Assembly: GCA_013397865.1 (NCBI GenBank)
Contig: VZTI01003941.1
Coordinates: 469,649 to 533,648, forward strand
DNA: 64,000 nt
From: Struthidea cinerea
Lineage: Eukaryota > Chordata > Aves > Passeriformes > Corcoracidae
Direction of reading: 5' to 3'
Position numbers and translations under genes: made by a program. Positions within the stretch are counted from its first letter, which is position 1. Every line of letters starts with the position of its first letter. This document shows positions 12,801-25,900 of this stretch, piece by piece. Below the pieces are notes generated by a model that saw nothing but the letters and a program-made list of their open reading frames with translations, ran no database searches and was not told where the DNA came from.

Positions 12801-15600
12801 TACTAGAGTATGCATTTCACCAATATGCTCACTTGCCTTTACTAAATCAATAGTCATCTATTTTCGCAGCCTTTTTGTAATGCTGCACTCTTTTGCAATA
12901 ACAATCACTCTTCCAGCCAAGTGACCAAATTCAGGCTATCACAGGGTTCGTGCAGGTTGCCAAATCACTTGGAGCTCCAGGTGTCACTCAGGCCCAGGCT
13001 CTTCCAGCATCCCCAGAGACAACAATCTAACAAAGCCAGCAGGATGAGGTGTTTGGTTCAGACTGAGCTTCCCATTATCAGCACGTCAAGCCAAGTGCCT
13101 TCGTAATCCACGTTCCCACTCGGCTTGAGTCACGGTACAAGATGAGGGCATCATCTGGCACACTTGCATTGGCTCCTTTGCAGTATTGCAGTAATGTTCA
13201 TCTGTGGCAGTAGTAACTTTGCTCCACTTAATGGAGAGGGAGTTATGACGATTAGTCTGAATTTCCTTCTTTTTTTCCCCTCAACTTGTTTCCTATTTGC
13301 ATGTTGAGTACATATGAGCATACACTTTTTTGGGTTTTTTTTAGGAGTTCCCTGTTGCAAAGCACACAGAAAACTGCCAGATAGTGAGCATGTTATCCAG
13401 CCTAAAAGTTCTTCTGTAGCTGCTGGACCATAGGGTTTCCCTTACCTCTGATGCTGGGAAAGAGCCCTGTTTCTCAAAAGAATATTCTGATGCTGTCATA
13501 GAAATCACAAGTTTTGTAAATTAAACAGAAAATATTTCTCCAATTAGCTGAGAGCAATAAGAACTGTTTGAGCCTTAAAGATGTGAACTAATAACTTTGA
13601 TACAAAATTCATGAACATTGGACCAAATACTCTTCTCTTGCAAGTTGTCTTCTTAGAAGATGAAGAGCACTTACAAGGAGCAGGAATAAATATTTGATAG
13701 GATCTGTACCTTCTTGCTTATGTAATTGAAGCTATCAAAACTCCCACTAAAAACAAAAAACCATCAGTTTGTGGTCTACTCCCCTAAATTTTTCATCTTT
13801 ATTGCATAAAATTCATAAGGATTTGTCCAGTTTGAGCCTTCTCCTAGTAGGAAGTGGAAGAAGACAGAACTGTTTAATGTAATAAGCAATGTGGTCTGAA
13901 TACAAGGATGTGAGCTGTGGCTCTGTCTGTGGAGCTGTATTAATTTCTGCGGAACTGTTCCTAATTTAAACCATTTCTCAGGAAAATACAGTGATTGAAT
14001 GTTTTGAGGATATTTTTGTGTGTGTTATCTGGGAAAGCATATGCTCAAAACAGGGATAGACCCTGCTAGAGGCATGGAAAAGTAACTGTCTTTTGGAAGT
14101 GTCTTTCAGTGTTTTAAAACTAAAAACTAAGCATGAAAAGTGGAATTGTCAAGCAATATATTCTGAACTAAATATTGGATAAATGTTAGCTTTTGAGGAA
14201 TTTTTGTTTGAGCCAGGAAAGATTTCACTTATCTGCAATTTTTTTTTTTTTTGCTTATATGCCATTCCTGACTGATTTGCATACCGTTCAAAGGCACTGG
14301 AATAGGTGACTGTTCATTTTTTATATTCCTTGACTGTGTGGCTAAAGCTGTAGTTGTACATCTGTGGGTACAACACAAAGGTTTATTAGGGGGTTTGTTT
14401 GTTTTTTTGTTAAACACCTTTACACTATTTAATAGACTTTAATAGGAAGGGTTTCAGTAGCCATCATTTCTCCTCCCACAAAATCATTTATTCTACTACT
14501 CCCAGCACTGATGCAGGATATGGAGACTGTGTGTGAAAAGCAAATGACTATTTACATCAACACCTCTACAAGCAGCTCTTTCAGCCAGAGTGCAGAGCTA
14601 AGTGTGCCTCTCTCTTTTCACCCCGTGCACCCGACAATGTCTCACTCAACCTTACCTGCAGAGTGCCTGACCCTCCACATCCTAATGGGTTACAGTTATT
14701 TCCTTCCACATAGGACCTGAAGGGTGCTTCTAGTAACTAAACCACATTTTTTCCCAGTGAATTTCAACAGTGAAGTTGTATTGATACAGCATTGTTTTTG
14801 TTTTTCAAATCAGTCTACTCTTTTTTTCCTCACTGATTCGTTCCTATTTGACAGTCTAAAGAGAATTAATAAGCCTATCCTATTTTCTTAGTTTTTACTG
14901 CAAATGTTTCCCTGTTTTGCTTACTATTTAATAAAAGGTTGCATGAAGCCAAATCTATCTTACACTAAATAATAGCTCTGAATAATTGATGTGTTGAAAA
15001 CACGTCACCCAAAATACTCACAAAATTCCAAGCAAAGAAACATCACATCATTTGTCTGAAAGAACACTATTTTGATGTAGCTTGTCTGAACTCCTCTGTT
15101 GATTTTAGAAATTATTCTCATACCTGCCTACATTTGCTGATATTCTCTTCCTGACAGTCAGGTTTTCCCGACTACAGATGACTACTACTTCTCCACAGCT
15201 TTTGAGTAAAGTGTCAAGCCATAAACACAGAAAAATCTCATTGTACTTGGGAAATGAACAGTACAGAGGTCCATCTGCCTTTTGCACCACTTTATTCTGT
15301 AATCCTTTGCATCCTTTGTTGCACCTGGCAAATCCAAATGCCATTCCATGACTTTTTAATACATCCTTTTTTCTCCATTTGATTTAAATTGAATTTATGG
15401 AGCAGGGTGCAGATACTGGGCTGAGAGGGCAGTAGAAGGAGAGGATGAAGTGCTAGTCCCTCTGCAATCAGTGGCAAATATTCAGTTAGACAAACAGGAG
15501 CTGAAGCAGCAACAGGAGAACACGTAAGCATGGTAGCTACCATCTCCTGAGATCCCCATAGATGTGTGCTGCTCTCATGAGACCTTACTGCAATTGTCAC
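6801..15600. other. Long unique AT-rich stretch, no gene recognised
   Basis: No homologous coding frame and no clear transposon. Several sub-segments have conserved-element texture: 8090-8200 (cluster of TAAT/ATTA words including AATTAATAATTAATT at 8111-8125), 9950-10130, and 11700-12120. A 12-bp palindrome TATATGCATATA at 7408-7419 overlaps a TATAAAAG word, and a repeated AGTATGCAT lies at 12793-12815. T14 at 14239-14252 and (AAAC)4 at 7173-7188 are simple sequence. Confidence 0.5.
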
Positions 15601-15760
15601 AATGACTCAGAGCTTCTTCAGCTGAAATCTGAGCAGATGTTGGATGCCCAATTCCTCCACCACCTGCCACAGGTGGTGTTACTCCTGTGCGGAGGGTTTG
15701 TCCTGGCCACTGTCCGGGCTGCCAGACCTGGGCTTTCTGCGCAGTCAGAGCAGAGGTAAC
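15600..15760. other. GC-richer patch with paired E-box palindrome
   Basis: Short GC-richer block. It contains inverted 9-bp arms CACCACCTG (15658-15666) and CAGGTGGTG (15670-15678) separated by CCA, giving two oppositely oriented CACCTG E-boxes. A frame open on + from 15562 runs to a GTAACA donor-like site at about 15756 and includes a hydrophobic run; I do not recognise it and do not call it a gene. Confidence 0.35.
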
Positions 15761-18700
15761 AAGCCGTGTGCCTGATGGTAGATGTTCTGACTAATTTAGA
15801 AGAACACATAGAGATACACAAGGCCAGGTACTCAAATATACATCCTCCTTTTAAAAACAGTGGTTTGTTTTTAATATTCATACCTTTTCTTTAGCATCAG
15901 ATCTCTAAGTATAGAGAATAATTACACTCCTGAGCCTTTCTTCAAGGAGAGTTACAGGTTGCGCAGCTCATTTCCAATGCTACTGCAGAGACAGAGTGGA
16001 CAGGCTCATTTTCACCGGTGGCCTACAAGGTACATACCAAGGAATTCCAGAATTTTGAGTGTGACAATTTTTACTTTTTTAACTATGACACCATGATTTA
16101 ATATGTAAAGAAAGCAAATCTCCAACACTGAATTGTCCCATTAAAAACATTAGTTAACAATACAAGTGTATGCTTTCTGACTTTAAAAAGAGTACCTGAA
16201 GCCAGTATGACGTCTTAGATAGATAAATAATGATAGAAAATTACGGATTTACAAATAGAGATTTTGTACATATATCTAACCACGTATTCAGCAAAATTTA
16301 TATCCAAACTTAGTATTTTTCTAAATGTTATCTGAAGGGGTTTTTTTTTAACATCCAGGTTATAAATTCCTGAAATTAGGGTTCCTAATAAGGAATTGTT
16401 TATAACTGTTTATTTATAGCAGCACTAGCAGATGCTGCAGTACTGAACACTATTCTCTAAGCTGTTCTCATTCTGGTATTCCAATCATTCATACCAATTT
16501 TTATCGTAAGCCCTCTAATGCAATGTACAGTGCCTCTGCCACACAATTCACACACACGTTTTTCACATGTCTGTGTGTGAGCAGAGCTCTGTAACTGAAA
16601 GCATTTTATCAGCTCTGGAGTGAAAGACATCAGGGTGGGAGGGAAGGGATTTAGGTGCGCAGCTCTTGTTGATAATGAGAGCTTCACTGTTACTAAATGT
16701 TTACTAAAGATAAGAACTAAATATATTTGTGGCATGAACTTCAGATAATAATTTACCTACTCTTTGAGCAGGTAAGCAAAACAAACACTTGGCTCTACCA
16801 TTTTCAGTAGTGAGCAAAGCAATAATTTGCAGAGAAAGAAAGAAAAAAAGAGCAACCTTGACTCCGCTTAGACTATGCTAAATGGTGATATTTAGAGAGG
16901 GGCTAAAGCAGGGGCAGGGCAGCGCCATACTTCCTGTGGGAGATTTGAAAAAAGACTGCACAAAATGCCTGTGATGACAGAGATTGCTCCTTTGTGTGTT
17001 CCTGACATGCCTTGGGATGGGTGGGGAAGGGGTCCCATTACTCCTTTTTTCTTGCCCATCCTCTGAGTGGGTTTTCTTGGAGCTGCCAAATTCTGACTGC
17101 TTGCTTTGCTCAGCTGGGCTCTCAAATCCTTCCTTTATTCTGTGCATTCATGACAAACAAACACCATCTTAACACAAGCATTTTTTAGCCCTCTGGTTCT
17201 GACACTACCTGAGACAGTCTGTTAACAAATACTGCAGTCCCTAGTCACTGCATTTCCAGGGAATGCCCCAACAGCTGGAAAGCCCCCAGATCTCAAGTTC
17301 CCTCACAGGTGGGTGAATATCAGATGTAAGAGCCTTTTTCCTGTGCAAACAGAAGGCTAATTTATTGTTGCCATAACACTGCCCTGCTGCTGTTCACAGC
17401 TGGACTCGGGGGCACCCCAGCTTGCTGAGTTGCTCACTGCCTGACCCAGGTCATCAGGGACTACCTTGATGGGTTGTCCATGAATACCAACGTGTGTGTG
17501 TATCTTTTCCTTTGTGCCATGCCAGAATCTGAATCAGAGAAAACTATGATCTGTAAAGTTTCCTTTCTAAATTTAGTTTAGTCCTTACAGTGGCTCTTTG
17601 GAAACATGGTAAAACAGCCAGCAATGAACTTCTCTGCCACTGGGGAGCCTTACGTCCTCATTAACTCTCGAGGGTCTCCCTCTGCATCCGGTGAAGAGAG
17701 CTGCCAGGGCCTCATGCTGGGCAGACTTATTTACTCAAACATTTACCTGATTACTCACATGACAGTGATAAGGAGGGTATTTGTTGGCAAACAGGTGTAA
17801 CTCATCAATAATGGTAGCAGGAGGTCATTTGATGACATGCTTGGACACACTGTGTGTTTGTTTAGTTTTAAAAGTACTCATCTGTCAGGGGAAGGGCAGT
17901 TAAAGATGTACACTGCATAAATCAGAAGAAAGCCACTTTAGCTATCCCAAAATACAACAGAAATTTTTCAGTTCTTGCACTGGCCATAACAGTTAGTCAC
18001 CTTCATCACTTACCAGCTATGTTGGTTTGGTCTGGAAATGGGCTTTTCTCCACTGCTGGGTGTAAGTGCGGCTCCTTGGCCAGGGTATGTGGTGGTGGGG
18101 ACAACACCCAGCTGTTGCTGTGGGCAGCACAGGCTGCACTGAGAGCCAGCAGAGCTGGTAGGAGCAGGGGCAAATGCCATGACCCACTGGAGCTGGCCAA
18201 CACCTCAGAGCTGGGTTGGGTTCAAGCCTGACATCGTTTCTGTGGGCAGATAGGTTAGACTGTGTTTCTCTGTAGGGTATGAAAAGAGCAATTCACTATG
18301 GGTGGTGGTATCCTATCAGCTGTTCCAAAATCATGGCTCTGTGACTGGCATAAATTGGATCTATGATGAGAACAAACTCTCCAGACCTTTACACCCTTTC
18401 CAGATAAGTTGTATTTGGTCTGATTCCAAACTCACATATGATTGCAATGGAGTGAGCAACTCTTACTCCACAGAAAGTACCACATTTTTCCTTGCTGTAG
18501 TACAATATCCCACTCATTTTCATTCTGTGGCCAAAAAGCATAACGGCTTTGCCATGTATGACATTTTTCTCATATATACCGACAGTCAATCCCCACCCTG
18601 ATTCTGTAGGCAGCTGCGTATTTAGGATGCTCTTTCTGTTAAATGCCATTGCACACCCACTCTTCCACATCAGTTTTATGCAAAACCTGTAACGATCCTG

Positions 18701-18927
18701 AAATATCCTTTAGAGACCAAGCTGGCATTTATAGATACAAAGAGACTATTGCAATGGTGATGTTTGTTTTAATCTTGCCTTTCTTTGTAATAAGCAACTG
18801 AGCCCTTCAGGTTGAACGTTAGAGATTCTTATTATTTTTGTCTAAACATCATTCTCCCAGAGAATGAATACGTATTATTGTAAGGCTATGATGAGGGTAA
18901 TGAGATACTAATACTGATTTATTTACA

Positions 18928-18965
18928 ATATATATGTGTGTATGTTTGTATATGTGTATATATGT
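18928..18965. repeat. Degenerate (TA)n/(TG)n simple repeat
   Basis: Alternating purine-pyrimidine run of ATATATATGTGTGTATG type with interruptions; an ordinary decayed dinucleotide repeat. Confidence 0.75.
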
Positions 18966-21900
18966 AAAGGAAAGCCATGAAAACATTTTGATATCAATGT
19001 AGTTTAAAAAAAAAATGCAAAAATCAGCAGTTGAAAATAACGTGTGAAAGAGAAGCAAGAACAACAAAAAAAGCACATTAAGTTACATTTTTGGTTGGTA
19101 TCTATTTTTAGCATTTCCTACTATGGTTTGTTACGTCACTTGTTCTACAGTGGGGACAAAAAGAAATTATTTTACTGTGTGATTGTCTTGGAGGGATGGA
19201 AGTACATGAATTCTAAGGATGATAAGTCTCTCAAGATGCAATCATGCTTAGCATTTGATTTTAAAGATCCCATTTTAGTATTTCTTCCTCCACAAATTTT
19301 CCTCTCCTTTTCTTCTGCACAACTCCAGTTCTAGAGAGATGTAATCCTGCTATAACTAAGAATATTAAATCTGCATCAAAGAAAGCAGAGTTTAAGACAG
19401 AAATTCAGTAGACATAAATTAAAATAGATTATAATTAAAATGTGCCATAAAAGAACCTTGAAAGAAATATTTAACTGTTTGTGCTGCCTTCCCTAAAAGG
19501 AAGATACTTTTTTGCTTTGATAATGCTTTTTTTAAAATTAGTTTTTTGGAAGTAGCTGTCAAGCTTCCTATTAAAGTTAAATTTGCAGCCAAAACGTTTT
19601 GTCTGTTTTTCATTTGTGTCTTTCAAGCTTTTAACTGTGTATTTAAGAAGCCCTCTTCAGAGCATTCAATTGTATAAACATGCATACAGGTATACATACA
19701 GAGGGAGAGAGAAACAGGGAGAGAGCATCAGTAACTGATCCCATTCAGATACGTCAGGAAAATTATATTCTTTTCTTATTTGTGAACTCCATAAAAGTGC
19801 TCAGAATAATTAACCAAGCTCCAGTAAGTATTTCACTGTTGATTCACAATGTGGTGAGCCAGCAGCTCTCTTTTCTCACTGGGGAAGTCACAGAATTGTT
19901 GACATTCATTCTCTCACTGCATTGTGGAAGTGAAGCCCAACCTCTGAAGTGCCAGTGTTGACACAGAGGTTTGACACAGCTCCTTTTGGCTGAGGGAGAC
20001 CAACACCCAAAAAAAAGGAAAAGGTTCCAAGCTGGAAACAAAATTAGTGCATTTAAGTGTTTAATCTTTTCTTCTTGTGGATTTTGTCATCAAATTGTAT
20101 AAGCTCTTCCTAAGCTGGTGACCTTGAAGGGATTACCCTCCTGCATCTTCTTGATTTGGAAAACGATATTAAAATAGAAAATTTAAACATTCATGGACTA
20201 CCTTGCCAGGTGTTTATATTTTTTTCTCACAATCCTACTGATTACCTGAATTTAAATGATTGGCACCATGCTTTTAATGTGAAAGCATATATGCACACAT
20301 TAAGTAGGGCAATTATCATACTTCTGACAACTTGCCCCTTTTCTGCTCAGTCCTTGCATATGCATGTTTGTGCACCTTGCAGCAACAGAAGGTTTGTCAG
20401 AAAGAGTCATGATGAAGCCAGGAAATGACAGAAAATGATGAAAATCTGAGAGGAAAAAAGATGAAGAAGAAGCCACAAACAACAAGAACCCCAAAAAGGA
20501 TTGTAATGTAGATATGCATAGATATTGTAATTTGAACCACACTAAACAAACTGCTTGGATTTGTTGTAATTTTCTCATTGTTTTGCTTGGAGAAAATTTG
20601 CAGAGTAAAATCAGAACCTTTCATATCCCTCTTCTCTGAAGTACAGTTCAAATTCTCTTGAATTCTCTCATCTTGAACTGTAATTAGAAAATGAACCATG
20701 ACATCCTGGTTGCTAACTGCACGGTCAATACAAAATTCTTTCTGTAAGGGGGGATGCAATTGCCTCTATCCCCAAACAGACCTGAGGGATTCTGTTTCCA
20801 AGTTCATTCATGTTCATGAAGCTCACCAGTACCACAGCTATGGAGAAAATCTTATCAGTCATCAAATGTCTGTGCACAGACCCGGAGTGTTTGCTCTGAA
20901 GAGTCATTTGTGATGTCTGAGTCGGTTGTATTTGAAGTGTTTGTTATCATTTTCATTGTTTAGCAAATATAATGGCTGGAATGGACTGCTTTATTTACAA
21001 TGTGCAGGAATTAAATTTTTGTTTCCCTTGAGACCTAATTTAAAGGTCTAGTTTTCCCTCAGTTCTCCATTTACTCATGTTTTGAACAGCAAATGGAAGA
21101 ACCATTTTGTTAACACAAGAAATTCATAATCTTGAACTAAAGTCTCCTCCCCATCACTGTTTTGTTCACGGAGTAACCAGTGGGACCTTAAAGGTTGCTA
21201 AGGCAAGGCTCTCTAGCAACAGATCACTCTCTGAGGAGACAGTTTACCTGCCTTTGGATGACATAGATATGAGATAAAAAACAAGAGGAAATACAAGTTG
21301 CAATTCCCTTTACTCCTTCACCCACAGAAGACATTATTTACTTCCTGGAACTTATTTTCATTGATTGATTTTGTGTTTGAGCAAGATGCCATCTTGACAG
21401 GTTTGAGGACTGACATCTTTCCAGAAAAGGTGCAGTGCTGGTCAGCAGAATGCACACTTCCTCCCTCTCTGGTACCAACTGTACCCTGAAAAGGCTCTCT
21501 AAGGGTCCATGTAAACTTTGTCTTGGCTAAAGGTAAAGCTCAGTGTTGTGCAAATAGGGCCCACTCACCAAAACTGGAATTCAATGATACTTTATGTTAA
21601 ATACAGTCTTCTACAAAGGATAAATTTCAGGTTCTTTTATTTTTATTCCATTGAGGCAACCAACAGAGATGACACATTGTGCCACCACAAGCTTTTTTCA
21701 GATGTAGTTTTAAACCCAGAAACACAGTTCCAAATTTCTTTTGCAGCTACTGTATTGATCAATACAAAAGTGCGTCATGAAAAGGATGATGAAACAAATT
21801 TGGAAGACAATATTGAAATTATGTATTAACAAAGCAGTGGTCCAGCTCATCAGAAAAAAACTATGATTGGAAAAGGCTCAAGACAATCTATTTTCTCTTT

Positions 21901-21935
21901 CTCAGGTGAATACATCTCAGGTGAACACATCTCAG
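21901..21935. repeat. 15-bp tandem duplication carrying two E-boxes
   Basis: CTCAGGTGAATACAT (21901-21915) is followed directly by CTCAGGTGAACACAT (21916-21930), one mismatch, then a third partial CTCAG. Each unit carries a CAGGTG E-box. Confidence 0.85.
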
Positions 21936-22927
21936 TTTGCAACTACAAATCTAACTTTTAAATCAGAAGATTCCTAGTATTCATAAGGAAGATCCCCTTC
22001 TCCTGTAGATACTAGTCCAAAACTACCTAGAAAAAATGAAAAAGAGTCAACCATGATGCAATCTACAGTCATCGGCATGACTTGCAGCAGCTCTGATTCT
22101 GCATTAAAAATGTTTCTGCAAGAAAAACTGTTAAATTCCAATCTATATTGGGCCTTTTCTCTCTATACTTCATTTCTGTAACATTTTGGGAAATATTTTA
22201 GCCAGAAAGGCATTTTCTCAAGAAAGAGGTAAATTTTATGGACTGTTCTTAGTAGAAAAGCTATGATGGAGAACAGCATAACAATAGATTATACTGTGAT
22301 TGCATCTTTCATCTGATGAATTCAAAGTGAAAGTCTAATAACTAATGTCTATATTGCTCTTTTGAAACAAGTCGTATTTATTAAAACCATGTCAGTCACT
22401 AGTAGAATCCGAAACAGGTAACTTCAGCTGAATAAGAGTACATGGAAACAAAGCTCAGTATCTTAAAATAAGGGAGAAAAATGGATAACATAAAATTGAA
22501 ATTTCAGGAGTAATTTACAGAAATAGAATGTAACTACATGAGTTAGAGTCTGGCTGAAAAACTGGCATCAACACCAATTCTTGTGAAATGTCATGAAATA
22601 TTTAATAACAAGTTGTTATCCCAAAAGAAACAATCCCAGGACAAATATCTAGTCTTATGTTTCTTTAAAAAAGTTGTTAAAATGTAAACATAGAAATGAG
22701 ATTTTGATTCAAGCTGTAAAATGTATTCAACACATTTGTGTACAGTATTTGGAACTCGTTCCTGCTGTCTCTGAATTTGTCTCTGCAAGGAAGTGGACTG
22801 GGATAGCTGTAGTGGAATAAATCAGTTAGCAGTAGTTAAATTGGAATACTCCTGGCATGGGATGTGTATTTTAAAATACAGATTATTTTATTCTGGAATA
22901 ATTGTAACATTTACAACATTCACCAAG

Positions 22928-22957
22928 TAATAATAATAATTTAAAAAAAAAAAAAAA
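22928..22957. repeat. (TAA)n followed by A15
   Basis: Short trinucleotide run then a 15-base poly-A. No retrotransposed sequence was recognised upstream, so it is called simple sequence rather than a retroposon tail. Confidence 0.7.
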
Positions 22958-25900
22958 GAGCCTGTAATACAAAATAGATTGTTCATAGATGAAACTGCAA
23001 TAAACTGTTTCAAATAGATATTGTAGCACAAAGTATTGCACAAGAGCTATTCTGGCCAGTGCTGTTATTGGAAAGAAGTCTCAAAAATAGGCTGTAGAAC
23101 AGACAATAGGGATTCTGCATCTAGTGTAGCTGTGTAAATTTTATTGACTCTCAGGATTTAAATAAATGGTCACATCAGCTTCAGTTCTCTGAGGTTCTGT
23201 ACCAGAAAGTCAGTTTTGGTGTTTCATCGGGTCTAATGTGAAATATCACACCTATATTCAGCTCTTTAAAGACCACAGGTCTTACCCCATTACAGCTACA
23301 GCAAATTATTACTAGAGGGTTAAATATAGAAGGGTTTAACTCATCATGAAAATTGTCATGTGCTTGACTGTCCCTCAGTGTATGCTTTAATCCAGAATAA
23401 TGATTCATTGTAAGAACAATAATTCCTAGTCTGCGAGTCTTTTCCTCAAAAAATTAGTAATGACAGAAGTAAATAAAAAGAAGTGGGTTGATAAATATCT
23501 CCACTATTTAGGTACAAACCAATTTTTCCACATCTTGTCCAAAGTTCTAAAAGTGTAACTCCAAGTAAATAATTGCTATCAATTTTATTTTTTTTTTTTC
23601 ACCATGGAATCTCATACCTGGCCTGTGATCAGTTTTAGATACAAACATATCTTAAAAACTCTACTGTGAAATTATGCCTATCTACTGAAAAAGCCACCTG
23701 TCGTGTGCAGCTCAGACTGTCCTGCACGCCAGAGTAGAAGGTGGCAGAGGCTGGTGTGAGCACTGGGTGTGCGTTGGGTGCAGGATGATAGATGTACGTA
23801 GAACTGTCAGCGTTCAGAGTGACTTGGCTACATACACCCTGATTAAATCTTCTTCTTGCTGCTAAGACAGAAATTCTCTGCTGTCCTATTTTTAGTGCAG
23901 AATCACAATCCCTTATTTTGCTTACCCTGATAGTCACTTTAGATGTGTGCTGCGCTAGGGTGCTATTGCTTTACTGAGATATTGCAGAAAACCGTTGTTA
24001 GCATTTTCACTTTTGGAAAAAAAGCTCTGGAGCCTTCAATTGTCACAAGTAACCAGCTTTATACCTCATGAAGGTGATAGTTCCAGCAGTATGCTGATTC
24101 TTGCTATGGTGCTCCAAATTGACTCCATAAACCTTGTTTTTCTCAAGCTCTGACCCGTTCTTCTCACACTCTGCAGAAGTTTGACATAGTCATTATAGTG
24201 TGATTTGGAATTACACCAAAACAGAAAGGCTGACTGATTTCTTTCCTTTAGTTGTTTAGGTCTCTTTAGGTACATAAAGACCTGAAAGCTTCAGGAAGAA
24301 AACTGTGCAAACTACCCGAAGAAAATGCTCACAGCAGTGTGGAAAACAAGCGGTGGATATTTAGCTGAGATGTTACAAAGCAAATCTTAACATGATACCA
24401 GTTTGAATGTGAAATAGTCTCTTAATGGAATTGATTAAATTTCTATCATCTCATTTATAATTAATCATCACAAAGCTTCTAGGAGTGCACTCTCAACAGA
24501 AGTCCATTGTAAAGTGGTGAATTTGTTGAGGCAAGAAAATAATGTGTTTGACTTCTGAAAACATCTTTCAATTATTTCAGAGATTCATAGTATAAATGAA
24601 CCTATTTAAGTAGGTACTGAGGGACTTTTGATAGTCAGTAGAAAGAAGCAGAGGATTGTAGAATATTATTCATCAAATACTAACGTTTGTGTGCTAAGGT
24701 GAATATCTAAAATACATTGGAAATTTTGTTTCCAATAGGTGACTCTCACTTTCTTGAGTATTGCATTGTGTTCATGTACCAAGGTTTGGGTAGCAGGAGG
24801 GCATCATCACTAAAGCCCAGCAGAAAGTTAAACTCGCTGTAAATAATGATGTTAAATAACACGGATCTCACCTATTGTGCTTAGCAACTTTGTAAGCTAT
24901 TAAAAGTGGGAAAGTCTACCCCTTCTCTCTTACTTGCAAAGGATATAGGCACAACTGGAATTCAGATATTTTAGGAACTTTTCCTATCTGAAGGAGAACA
25001 GATCTCATTGGCCCATCTCATTGGCTGGGGAATCTAGCAGAGCTCTTAGCTGCTGCACACTGTAGAAGGAATGAAGCCACTGATTTGGTCACTGTATTAA
25101 CACATGAATTTCAGGATTAATTTTTCTTCACACAGACTCAAAAGAGAAACTATTTTTAAAAGCTTAACTCACCTTCATGTATGCTATGTGTAAAAACAGA
25201 AAGTAAAATTAAGAAATTAGATCTTCTATGCATTCATAGCTATGTTTTGCATCTTCTGTATAACTACTTGCCCACCAAAGTCATCTATGTTTGCCTCAAG
25301 ACTGCTGTTAAGTCACTTTAAGTTCTATTTTCAGTGGCATAAAACATTAATACTTTGAAATTGTCCAATTTAAATTATTTTATCAATTAACATTCATATG
25401 TAAATACTTTTATTAAATAATTCATAATTCTTGTTATTTGTTTCAAAATTTTTTCAGAAAATGTTTTTGCAGGCTTTTTGTTTGTTTGGGTTTTTTTTGT
25501 ATTGAATCTATTAATACCAAACATGCCTGCCATTTTTTGATAGAGGCTCAAACTGGTTTAGTTTTTTCCCCCCATTTTTTTGTGTTCTCTTTGTACTATT
25601 GAACATCTATTCTACATTTTCTTGCTTTCTTGCAGCTGGGTATAAAGTGAAGAATGAAACAAAAAAGTAATTGAAAATAAATTCATAATTCGGTTAACTT
25701 TTGGAAAGGTAGATTGGCCAATTTGCAGTGGTTTTCTTGTTTTTTTGGGTTTTTTCCTTTTCCATAACTTTTTGTAAGCAAAGGAAGCTTGTGAACAGCT
25801 GAGAGTGGTTAAAGGAAATAAAAATGAGATGTGAGGTGGGAGAATCTACCCTTAACAAGAACAGGGTTGAATACAGTTTCTCAATGGTAACCTAAGGAAA

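Noticed and set aside
18302..18601. 99-codon plus-strand frame
   Set aside because: Overlapped by a similar frame on the opposite strand (18389-18670); composition not protein-like.
22943..22957. A15 run as a retroposon poly-A tail
   Set aside because: No retrotransposed sequence or target-site duplication seen around it; CR1 elements do not use poly-A tails.
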